Source: Candidatus Mediterraneibacter quadrami (GTDB taxonomy: Bacteria > Bacillota > Clostridia > Lachnospirales > Lachnospiraceae). Taken from it: a stretch of 64,000 nt of DNA. Position 1 is the first letter of the stretch; the number at the start of each line of letters is the position of its first letter. The notes below the pieces were generated by a model. The model had not been told where the DNA came from. It made no database searches and saw nothing but the letters and a program-made list of their open reading frames with translations. The stretch covers positions 1 through 64,000 of the forward strand of contig DWUU01000025.1 in assembly GCA_019120575.1 (NCBI GenBank), given 5' to 3'. Of the stretch, positions 46,079-54,938 are shown in pieces. The position numbers and the translations under genes were made by a program.

Positions 46079-47626
46079 TCAAAGTTCGATGATCTCATCA
46101 TCCGGAAGCTGTTCGAAGACTGCTTCCGCTCTTTTCGCGTCTCGCCTCTCCAGATAGCCGGACCGCAGTTCATACACCAGTCCGAGCGTCTGGATCGTGA
46201 TCAGCGGCGTCATGGCAACCATTGCTACCACCCCGAATGCATCTGTAACTACATTTCCGCCAATATTCGTACATACGCCGATCGCAAAGGGCAGAAGAAA
46301 TGTAGCTGTCATCGGACCGGACGCCACGCCTCCGGAATCAAATGCGATCGCCGTAAATATCTTCGGCACAAAAAATGAAAGAAGGAGCGCCGCCGCATAC
46401 CCTGGTATCACAAACCAGAAAACCGAGATTCCGGTCAGTACGCGAACCATTGCCAGTCCCAGCGATACCGCTACGCCGATGGACAGGCTCAGGCCCATCG
46501 CCCCTGCACTGATTGCCCCGGACGTAATATCTTCAACCTGACGCGTCAGGACAAACACAGCCGGTTCCGCGCGTACAATGAAAAACCCGATCAGCATGCC
46601 GGCAGGCACGATCAGCCATTTGTAGGGCTGCCCGGCCAGCACCTGGCCCATGTAATTCCCCGCAGGCATAAATCCGACATTCACACCAGTCAGGAAAAGG
46701 ACCAGCCCGACATAAGTGTAGATCATTCCGACACCAGTACGGATCAGCATCCTCTTCGGGACCTGCCGGAAAACAAACTGAAAGACCGAAAAAAAGAAAA
46801 TGATCGGAAGCAGCGATATTGCCATCTCTTTCATATATTCCGGAAGTTCCCCTGCAAAAAGCTTCCATAACTCCACAGAATCCCCGATATCCGGGATCCG
46901 GGCCGGCACATATTCCGCACTTTCGGGTCTGTAGATCAGACTGAGCGCCAGGACAGACAGGATCGGTCCCACGGAAGAAAGCGCCACAAGTCCGAAGCTG
47001 TCGTCCTCTGCTCTTTCGTCGCTTCGTATTGCCGATATACCGATGCCAAACGCCATGATAAACGGCACCGTCATCGGACCGGTTGTCACTCCGCCGGCAT
47101 CGAACGCCACGGCAATGTAATCCCCCGGCGCAAGATACGCCAGCAGGAATACGGCCGCGTAAAGTACGATCAGCATATGCGACAGCGAAACGCGGTAGAG
47201 CATACGCAGCAGTGCTGATACCAGGAATATCCCCACGCCGGCTGCCACCGACAGCACAAGAACGATATTCGGCACGGACGGGACTTGCTCAGCCAGCACC
47301 TGCAGGTCCGGTTCCGCCATCGTGACAATGAAGCCGAGGATAAACGTCAGCGCCACCATCAGCCACAGCTTTCTTGTCTTCGTCATCCCCGTTCCCACAT
47401 TTTCACCGATCGGGGTCATGGCCATATCCGCCCCGAGAGTAAAAAACATCATTCCGACGATCAAAAGCACCGCGCCCAGAAGGAACGCCAGCATGATCCC
47501 CGGTTCGACCGGCGCGACCGTAAAACAGAGCACGAGCACGATAGCCAGTACCGGCAGCACCGCCTTCAGGGTCTCTTCCAGTTTTTCAAGCAGCTTTTCT
47601 TTCAGTTTTGTTTTCCTTAAATTCAC
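46079..47626 (-). CDS. DUF1538 domain-containing membrane protein (internally duplicated); GTG start
   Basis: VAFDAGGVTTGPMTVPFIMAFGIGI and IAFDSGGVASGPMTATFLLPFAIGV repeats. Confidence 0.85.
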   Translation of the reverse strand: MNLRKTKLKEKLLEKLEETLKAVLPVLAIVLVLCFTVAPVEPGIMLAFLLGAVLLIVGMMFFTLGADMAMTPIGENVGTGMTKTRKLWLMVALTFILGFIVTMAEPDLQVLAEQVPSVPNIVLVLSVAAGVGIFLVSALLRMLYRVSLSHMLIVLYAAVFLLAYLAPGDYIAVAFDAGGVTTGPMTVPFIMAFGIGISAIRSDERAEDDSFGLVALSSVGPILSVLALSLIYRPESAEYVPARIPDIGDSVELWKLFAGELPEYMKEMAISLLPIIFFFSVFQFVFRQVPKRMLIRTGVGMIYTYVGLVLFLTGVNVGFMPAGNYMGQVLAGQPYKWLIVPAGMLIGFFIVRAEPAVFVLTRQVEDITSGAISAGAMGLSLSIGVAVSLGLAMVRVLTGISVFWFVIPGYAAALLLSFFVPKIFTAIAFDSGGVASGPMTATFLLPFAIGVCTNIGGNVVTDAFGVVAMVAMTPLITIQTLGLVYELRSGYLERRDAKRAEAVFEQLPDDEIIEL

Positions 47627-47649
47627 TCATTACCTGCCTTTCTTTACAG

Positions 47650-49614
47650 TTAAATACCGCCCATCATCTCCAGGAACTCCTCCTCGGAAATGATCGGGAT
47701 CCCCAGTTCCCTCGCCTTCCGGTTCTTGGAGGATGTGGAATTCACATCATTGTTGATGAGATAGTTCGTCTTCGAGGTGACGCTTCCCGTCACTTTGCCG
47801 CCCCGCTTCTCGATCTCTTCCTTTACTTCCGAGCGGTTGGCAAAATGGGTCACGCTTCCGGTGATCACGAAATTCATGCCCGCGAATTTCTCAGCATCCG
47901 CCGTCACTTCCTCCTGCGGGATCTCCACTTCGTCAAGGAGTTTTTCAAACAGTTCCCGGTGTTCCGCATCCGTGAAGTAATCCACAAATGTCCCGGCGAT
48001 CACATCCCCGACGCCGTCGATGGCGCTTAGTTCCTCCGCCGTCGCGTTCAGGATCCGCTCCGGGTCATTTGCGAACGCCCGGCAGATCATCTTCGCGTTG
48101 GCGATCCCGATATTGGGGATCCCCAGGCTGTACACCAGCCGGGGCAGCGTCGTTGTCCGGGCCGCAGCGATGCTGTTCTGCAGGTTTTCGTAGGATTTCT
48201 CCCCGAATCCCTCCATCGCCCTGATCTGATCCGCGTACCGGTCAAGATGAAAAAGATCTGTAAAATCTTTGATATATCCGTTGATAATGAATTTCTCCAG
48301 GGTAGCCTCCGAAAGCCCGTCGATATTCATGGCGTCCCGGCTCACGAACAGAGTAAAGGATTTCACATGCTTTGCCTGGCATTTCGGGTTCGTACAGTAC
48401 AGTGTCTTCGTCTCATTTTCCATGGAGATCCTGGTCGCGCCGCCGCACACCGGACAGGCCGCCGGGATGTCCTTCACGCCGCTCCTCGTCAGATTCTCCG
48501 CGATCTGCGGGATAATCATATTCGCCTTATAGACCGTGATCCGGTCGCCCACGCCCAGCTCCAGTTCTTCCATGATGCTGATATTATGGACGCTCGCCCG
48601 GCTCACCGTGGTCCCTTCCAGCTCCACCGGCTCGAAGATGGCCACCGGATTGATAAGTCCGGTTCGGGAAGGGCTCCACTCGATCTCCAGGAGCGTTGTC
48701 TCCCGGATTTCATCCGCCCATTTGAATGCAAATGAATCCCGTGGGAATTTGGCCGTCGTCCCCAGCGACTGCCCGTAGGCAATATCGTCGTAGACCAGCA
48801 CCAGCCCGTCGGACGGCACTTCATTTTCCGAAATATGCTCTGCGAACCACGCCACCTCGCCCTCGATGGTCTCCCGGGTCACCGGATGGTTCTCCACCAC
48901 GTCAAACCCCTGGCTCTTCAGCCAACCCATCTGGCAGATCCTGGAATTATGAAAATCCACGCCCTCTGCGCGGACCAGCGTAAATGCATAGAAACGGACA
49001 TTGCGCTTCGCCGTGATCTCGTTGTTCAGCTGACGCACAGAGCCGCTGCAGAGGTTGCGGGGATTCTTGTACTTTGCGTCCGCATCCCCGATCTCCTCAT
49101 TGATCTTCTCAAAATCCTTATACGAAATGACCGCCTCGCCCCGCAGGACCAGTTCGCCCTGATAAGGGATGGAGAGGGGGACATTTTTAAACACCCGGGC
49201 ATTGTTGGTGACGACCTCGCCGACCTCGCCGTTGCCCCTGGTGACAGCCTTCACAAGCCCGCCGTTCTGATAGGTCAGGACGATGGTCAGCCCGTCCAGC
49301 TTCCAGGAGATCATGGCCTTCTGATCCCCCAGGAATTCTTTCAGCCGCTCCACGTCTTTTGTCTTATCCAGCGAAAGCATGGGACGCTCATGCCTCTCTT
49401 TCGGCAGTTCGCTGAGCACCTCGTACCCCACGTTCACCGTCGGGCTTGACGCCAGCCTGGTGCCCAGTTCTTTCTCCAGTCTTTCCAGTTCGTCATAGAG
49501 CCGGTCGTATTCATAATTGCTCATGATCTCCTGATCTTCCTGCTCATAGGCCCGTCGCGCCCGGTTCAGGATATCCACAAGTTCGCGCATCCGCGTCATT
49601 TTATTCTCTTCCAT
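47650..49614 (-). CDS. ligA: NAD-dependent DNA ligase
   Basis: SWKLDGLTIVLTYQNG (KxDG), PRNLCSGSVRQLN, Cys4 zinc finger CPVCGG...CTNPKC, C-terminal BRCT. Confidence 0.97.
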   Translation of the reverse strand: MEENKMTRMRELVDILNRARRAYEQEDQEIMSNYEYDRLYDELERLEKELGTRLASSPTVNVGYEVLSELPKERHERPMLSLDKTKDVERLKEFLGDQKAMISWKLDGLTIVLTYQNGGLVKAVTRGNGEVGEVVTNNARVFKNVPLSIPYQGELVLRGEAVISYKDFEKINEEIGDADAKYKNPRNLCSGSVRQLNNEITAKRNVRFYAFTLVRAEGVDFHNSRICQMGWLKSQGFDVVENHPVTRETIEGEVAWFAEHISENEVPSDGLVLVYDDIAYGQSLGTTAKFPRDSFAFKWADEIRETTLLEIEWSPSRTGLINPVAIFEPVELEGTTVSRASVHNISIMEELELGVGDRITVYKANMIIPQIAENLTRSGVKDIPAACPVCGGATRISMENETKTLYCTNPKCQAKHVKSFTLFVSRDAMNIDGLSEATLEKFIINGYIKDFTDLFHLDRYADQIRAMEGFGEKSYENLQNSIAAARTTTLPRLVYSLGIPNIGIANAKMICRAFANDPERILNATAEELSAIDGVGDVIAGTFVDYFTDAEHRELFEKLLDEVEIPQEEVTADAEKFAGMNFVITGSVTHFANRSEVKEEIEKRGGKVTGSVTSKTNYLINNDVNSTSSKNRKARELGIPIISEEEFLEMMGGI

Positions 49615-49639
49615 GATTTATACCGTCCTGTCTTTGTTA

Positions 49640-50389
49640 TTACCGCATGGGCGTATCCTGGATGAGCCGGTACAGTTCATCCAGTTCCTCATCCGTTACT
49701 TCCCGGTACTCGCCTTCCCTGAGGCTCCCGAGTCGGATATTCATCACCCGCACCCGGACCAGGTCCTTTACCTCATACCCGAGTGCTTCGCACATCCGCC
49801 GGATCTGCCGGTTCAGCCCCTGGGTCAGGATAATGGAAAATGTATATTTCCCCAGCTTCTCTACCGTACACGGCCGGGTGACCGTATCGAGGATGGCCAC
49901 CCCGCCGGCCATTTTTTCCAGAAATTCACCGGTGATCTCATGGTCCACCGTGACCTTGTACTCTTTCTCATGATGGTTCGCCGCGCGCATCATCCGGTTG
50001 ATGATGTCCCCGTTATTCGTCATCAGGAGCAGCCCTCTGGAATCTTTATCCAGCCGCCCGATATAAGTGACACGGATGGGATAATCAAGGAACCGGACGA
50101 TGCTGTTCCTTTCCCGCTTCTCCTCCGTGCAGACGATGCCCCGGGGCTTATTGACCGCCAGGACCACCATCTCGTCCTGTCTGGAGACCACTTTTCTCCC
50201 CACCCGGACTTCCTGCCCCGGACAGATCTTCATCCCGGTCTGAGCCCGCTGCCCGTCCACGGTTACTTTCCCGGATTCAATGAGGCGGTCCGCCTCCCGC
50301 CTGGAGCACACGCCCGCCTCACTTAAATACTTATTCAGTCTGACCGGTTCCTGCCGGTTCAGGAACGCTTCTCTGATCTCATTACTCAC
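49640..50389 (-). CDS. rluF: 23S rRNA pseudouridine synthase (RluF type)
   Basis: S4 domain RLNKYLSEAGVCSRREADRLIESG; YIGRLDKDSRGLLLMTNNGD. Confidence 0.88.
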   Translation of the reverse strand: MSNEIREAFLNRQEPVRLNKYLSEAGVCSRREADRLIESGKVTVDGQRAQTGMKICPGQEVRVGRKVVSRQDEMVVLAVNKPRGIVCTEEKRERNSIVRFLDYPIRVTYIGRLDKDSRGLLLMTNNGDIINRMMRAANHHEKEYKVTVDHEITGEFLEKMAGGVAILDTVTRPCTVEKLGKYTFSIILTQGLNRQIRRMCEALGYEVKDLVRVRVMNIRLGSLREGEYREVTDEELDELYRLIQDTPMR

Positions 50390-51536
50390 CTGTCAACACT
50401 CCGCTCAAATGATTGTCTGTGAAAAATGTATTGCCGCTGTAGAGGACCAGCGCATCCGTGATCCGGTATGCATCCATAATGTCCCCGATGGTTCCGCTGT
50501 AATACCTGGGATCCACAACAACGATCTCCCGGTAATAAGGCGCCAGGAAGGGGATGAAGCAGTTTGCAAATGAATCTTTGATAACCAGGAGCCGCTTCTT
50601 CTCAGGCGACACGGTTTTAATATCGATCACGGACGAATTTCCGCCGAGGAAGACCCCATACTGATCCCTGGTCTCCAGTTTTGATGAGTCATAGAGCGAT
50701 GTCGTCTTGCGCCCTTCATCCACATAACTCACCACAACGTCGTCATCCCCCTGCGTGGGCGCATAGATGTCGATTGTTTCTTTCTCAGAAAGTCCGACGC
50801 CGCTCTTCGCCGCAAGAACGCCGTTAAAGTCATTGCTGATCGTGTATGATGCAAAATTATCCCCGACCTCCCCGTCGATCCCGAGTGAAGCGGCGGACTC
50901 CCGGAACACATAGAACGCCGCCAGCGTTGTCCAGTGATGATCTGTTTTATAGTAGAGTTTGTCCGATACATGATTGTTGAGTACCGAAACAGCGTCGATC
51001 CAGTTTACGGAATCTCCCAGCCGCTGTTCCGCCACGCCCAGAAGCTGCCGCTGATCCTCCACCCCGGCAAAAGCCGGAAGGCTGTCGCTTAATATACATG
51101 CCGCATCCGGAACAAGCATTACCGACGTCTGAATATCCGGATACTTTTCTGCAAAATCTGCGATCGCCGACAGATTAGCCTCTGACTGTCCGTCATCCGG
51201 CACTTCGATCTCTTCCAGCAACTGACCGCCTTTTCCGATATAGACGCCATTCTCCATCCGGGCGCCGCCCAGGCGGTCCAGAAAGACTTTAACCCCGCGC
51301 CAGAAATCCCGGCCGGCAAACTGGTCGCTCTGGTAGTTCTCCCACTGCTCCATAAAATCCCCGTTCATCACGGTTCCCATAGTTAGTGACGGGCGTTCCG
51401 CCAGCATCCGGTTCTCCTTCTCCGACATCTCCCGGTCCGGAACCGCTATATTTATAACCATGAACACAAACAGGATAAGGATGAACAGCAGGCCGATGAT
51501 CTTTTCAATCCGGCTTTTTCTTCTTTGTTCTTTCAT
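50382..51536 (-). CDS. DHHW family protein (AlgJ/AlgX-like)
   Basis: LYYKTDHHWTTLAAF motif; N-terminal TM helix. Confidence 0.9.
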   Translation of the reverse strand: MKEQRRKSRIEKIIGLLFILILFVFMVINIAVPDREMSEKENRMLAERPSLTMGTVMNGDFMEQWENYQSDQFAGRDFWRGVKVFLDRLGGARMENGVYIGKGGQLLEEIEVPDDGQSEANLSAIADFAEKYPDIQTSVMLVPDAACILSDSLPAFAGVEDQRQLLGVAEQRLGDSVNWIDAVSVLNNHVSDKLYYKTDHHWTTLAAFYVFRESAASLGIDGEVGDNFASYTISNDFNGVLAAKSGVGLSEKETIDIYAPTQGDDDVVVSYVDEGRKTTSLYDSSKLETRDQYGVFLGGNSSVIDIKTVSPEKKRLLVIKDSFANCFIPFLAPYYREIVVVDPRYYSGTIGDIMDAYRITDALVLYSGNTFFTDNHLSGVLTGE

Positions 51537-51546
51537 AATATCCCCG

Positions 51547-52956
51547 CTAAAATCTGAAATATAAAAACGGATTAAATGTATCTGTCACAAGAAATGCAAC
51601 GGCCATAAGAAAGATTCCCATATAGACCGCCGATGCCGCCACGGTGCGCAGCGTTCTTCCGCGGAAGAGCCGGATAATCCTGTGGATCAGCCGGTTCCCG
51701 AGCGGCGATGCTCCTGCAGCCGCAAGCAGATATAAAAGCCAGTGCGTATACAGAAGGAAAACCCCGTGCGCATCCGCCAGTCCTGCCCCGCCCCCGATCA
51801 TGGCCAGCAGATACCGGAGCGAATACCCCAGGCTCGGGCTGAAAAAGAACACCCAGCCCACCAGCACGATGATCCCGGCGTAGATATGACGCACCACCGG
51901 CGGCATCTCATCCAGAGACGCGCCCCATACATATTTTTCCAGCACAAGGATCACGCCGTAATAAAAGCCCCAGGCAATAAAGTTCCAGGCCGCCCCGTGC
52001 CACATGCCGGTCAGCGTCCATACAACCATCAGGTTAAAAATATTTCTGGATACCGAACAACGGCTGCCGCCCAGCGGGATATACACATATTCCCTGAACC
52101 AGGAACTGAGCGAAATATGCCATCTGCGCCAGAATTCCGTCACGCTCTTCGATATATATGGATAGTCAAAGTTCTTCTGGAACTCGAATCCGAACATCTT
52201 CCCGAGGCCGAGCGCCATATCTGAATAACCGCTGAAATCATAATAGATCTGAAAGGCATATGAAAATGCGCCGATCCATGCCGTCAGCGCGGACAGGCTC
52301 CCCACAGGATTTTCTGATATCCCTTCAAAAACAGCGCCGGCCGTATTCGCGAGCACGGCTTTTTTGGCCAGGCCCGTGATAAAGAGCATCGCGCCCTGAC
52401 CGATCTTTGACGCACTGATCTTCCGTCTGCGCAGCTGGCCCTCAATATCCGTGTACCGGATGATCGGACCTGCGATAAGCTGCGGGAACATACTGATATA
52501 AAGCGCAAAATAGAGAATATTTTTCTGCGGCTCCGCCTTCTTCCGGTATATATCCAGAATATAAGACAATGCCTGAAACGTATAAAATGAAATCCCGACC
52601 GGAAGCGGAAGCTCCCTGTAGGATATATTTACCGGGAATACGGCATTCACTGTATCCAGAAGGAATCCGTAATATTTAAAAAACCCGAGGATCAGCAGGT
52701 TTACGACAACCGCAAACGCCATGCTCAGCCTTGCGCGCCGTTCATCATCCGCATAAGAACAGATATCCCTTCCGCAGAAATAATTGAACACGATGGAAAG
52801 GACCATGAGGATCACATACACCGGTTCTCCCCATGCATAGAAAAAAAGACTGGCAAGCAAAAGGACGATATTCTTTATTTTATATGGTGCAATGTAATAA
52901 ACTGCCAGAACAACCGGCAGAAACATAAACAAAAATGTAATGCTGCTGAATAACAT
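51547..52956 (-). CDS. MBOAT family O-acyltransferase
   Basis: MLFSSITFLFMFLPVVLAVYYIAPYKIKNIVLLLASLFFYAWGEP, FWRRWHISLSSWFREYVYIPLGGSR, GMWHGAAWNFIAWGFYYG. Confidence 0.95.
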   Translation of the reverse strand: MLFSSITFLFMFLPVVLAVYYIAPYKIKNIVLLLASLFFYAWGEPVYVILMVLSIVFNYFCGRDICSYADDERRARLSMAFAVVVNLLILGFFKYYGFLLDTVNAVFPVNISYRELPLPVGISFYTFQALSYILDIYRKKAEPQKNILYFALYISMFPQLIAGPIIRYTDIEGQLRRRKISASKIGQGAMLFITGLAKKAVLANTAGAVFEGISENPVGSLSALTAWIGAFSYAFQIYYDFSGYSDMALGLGKMFGFEFQKNFDYPYISKSVTEFWRRWHISLSSWFREYVYIPLGGSRCSVSRNIFNLMVVWTLTGMWHGAAWNFIAWGFYYGVILVLEKYVWGASLDEMPPVVRHIYAGIIVLVGWVFFFSPSLGYSLRYLLAMIGGGAGLADAHGVFLLYTHWLLYLLAAAGASPLGNRLIHRIIRLFRGRTLRTVAASAVYMGIFLMAVAFLVTDTFNPFLYFRF

Positions 52957-52975
52957 TCTTCTTTCCCCGCTGTAG

Positions 52976-53461
52976 CTACAGACTGCTGTTAAAAGCCTCC
53001 AGATATGCATCTGCATCCGGTGAGACTGCATAAAATACATATGCGCCCCTCACACTCTGCTTCGCATTTTCAAGAAGCCCTGCCTGCTCCGGCAGATAAT
53101 CTCCGAAATCATTTTTTCTGGATTCAATCCTTTTATCTATGGCATCTGTGATCTCCCGGATCTGATCGTCACTCTTGATCCTGATCAGAAGAACTTCCGA
53201 CGCCGATATGGTAGACTCCGCCGAATAGTACGCCACCCCGGCATAGTCCGCCGCGTTCAGTCCGAAGTTCCGCCTGAACGCCGCGCTGTCCTGCTCCTCC
53301 AGTCCGGATGCCGCAAGCGATTCCCCCACATCCGCCCGCACTTCATCAAAAGGCCGGCTGCTTCCGCTCATAAACAGCATAAGAAGAACAACAAATGCAA
53401 TGATCGCCGCCAGGGCCACATACTTCATCACACGGTCGTAACTGATCTTTGTCTCTCTCAT
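52976..53461 (-). CDS. DUF4358 domain-containing protein
   Basis: N-terminal TM; SASEVLLIRIKSDDQIREITDAIDKRI...AKQSVRGAYVFYAVSPDADAYLEAF. Confidence 0.78.
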   Translation of the reverse strand: MRETKISYDRVMKYVALAAIIAFVVLLMLFMSGSSRPFDEVRADVGESLAASGLEEQDSAAFRRNFGLNAADYAGVAYYSAESTISASEVLLIRIKSDDQIREITDAIDKRIESRKNDFGDYLPEQAGLLENAKQSVRGAYVFYAVSPDADAYLEAFNSSL

Positions 53462-54213
53462 AACTGCGCCACCTCCGCCATGTGTTCTGCCCAGAGCGGA
53501 TAAAACGCCGCCTTAAAATGCTGTCCGTCCGGTTCGTAATACTGATCCTGAACCAGTTCTGTATTGTCGATAAACCCGATCTCCCTGCTTCCGCAAAGTT
53601 CACTGAGCGCCTCATTATACGCCGGTATATTCTCAAGATACGGCTCTTTCCCGATGGCATTCTGCCGGACCGGGAAAATGGAATTCACAAAAACATTCGC
53701 CCCCGGAAGTTCTTTGCTGATCTTGTCAAGCACTTCCGTGTACTGCCGGATAAAAAGTTCTGTATCGCCCTCTGTCGCGGTCACGTCATTTTCACCTGTG
53801 GAAATAAAAACCACAAGCGGGCTGAGCGCTTTCGCCTCTTCAATCTGACTGTCAAGCTGAGTCAGATGCGCGCCGATCTGCGCTTTCACATTGGATGCAT
53901 TCAGAATATCGAATTCCACAAATCCATGCGGGATCGAATCTCCGAGCACTACGGACACAGCAAACTTTTCCTTAATGCTCCGGTCATCTTCCTCTCCGCG
54001 CTCCTGCTGCTCAAGCTGGCTGATCTTGGTCTCGATCTCTGTTATGTTTCCGTTCTCTTCCCCCCGGATATATTCAAGTCCTGCCGTCGTATCCGCAGAC
54101 CGGTCCATGAGTTTTCCAATGCCGCGCACAAGCAGCACTGCCGCCAGAACGATCAGGACGATACTTCCGCCAAGGACAATATTTCTTTTCATTTTACCTG
54201 TCGGTTTCTTCAT
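53458..54213 (-). CDS. SGNH/GDSL hydrolase family protein
   Basis: VVLGDSIPHGF, FISTGENDVT, DGQHFKAAFYPLWA. Confidence 0.87.
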   Translation of the reverse strand: MKKPTGKMKRNIVLGGSIVLIVLAAVLLVRGIGKLMDRSADTTAGLEYIRGEENGNITEIETKISQLEQQERGEEDDRSIKEKFAVSVVLGDSIPHGFVEFDILNASNVKAQIGAHLTQLDSQIEEAKALSPLVVFISTGENDVTATEGDTELFIRQYTEVLDKISKELPGANVFVNSIFPVRQNAIGKEPYLENIPAYNEALSELCGSREIGFIDNTELVQDQYYEPDGQHFKAAFYPLWAEHMAEVAQL

Positions 54214-54377
54214 CGTTTTCTTTTCCCTTTTTTTATACTCCCGCAATCTGTATTAATAATACGGTTTTTACTGTTAAAAGTCAACAAAGGAGACCGTTCT
54301 TGTGTTATCATAGTACCATGAAAATCATTTATTAAATGACAGAATTCAAATACATTCACCAAGGAGAGAACCCGCAC

Positions 54378-54860
54378 ATGATCGCTCTGGCTCTTGCAGA
54401 TAACAAAACCATAACCTCACACCTTTTCCTGAAAGACACCTTTGACCGTTTCTGCCTTATCGAAGGGGAGCTCACCACATTCAACACCTTTCACATCGAC
54501 GGGCAGATTCACCCGGATTTCTTTGACACAGACGTTCCCGGAGCGTACTCCCCGTGGGGCAGTCTCCGAACTCACTGCTTTAATCTGATCCGCGGAAAGC
54601 GCACGCCTCTGGGATTCCGGTTTGTCTTCAGCCTTTCTCCCGAAAACATCGCGCGCATGACCGAACAGTCCGGCACAGGGATCCGCCCGGACGACGTGCA
54701 GGGACTGTATCTGAACTTTCACTTTGACGGGACGTCGCTGACTTGCGTAACCGGAACTTCTTTCAGGACATTTACAATGGATAAGTCTCTGGAACATCTG
54801 TGGGATGAAATGGCGCAGAGATTTTTCAGGCAGCATCAGATCCCCTTTGAAATAAAATAA
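54378..54860 (+). CDS. DUF5721-like protein
   Basis: LFLKDTFDRFCLIEGELTTFNTFHIDGQIHPDFF; start set at MIALALAD. Confidence 0.7.
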   Translation: MIALALADNKTITSHLFLKDTFDRFCLIEGELTTFNTFHIDGQIHPDFFDTDVPGAYSPWGSLRTHCFNLIRGKRTPLGFRFVFSLSPENIARMTEQSGTGIRPDDVQGLYLNFHFDGTSLTCVTGTSFRTFTMDKSLEHLWDEMAQRFFRQHQIPFEIK

Positions 54861-54869
54861 GGCATGCAA

Positions 54870-54912
54870 AACCCGGGAAGCCGCCGTTGTTTCGGTCCTC
54901 CCGGGTTCTTCT
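54870..54912. terminator. Hairpin between convergent DUF5721-like gene and htpG
   Basis: AACCCGGGA ... TCCCGGGTT. Confidence 0.6.
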
Positions 54913-54938
54913 GTCAGATCCGTATTCTACCTTTGTTT

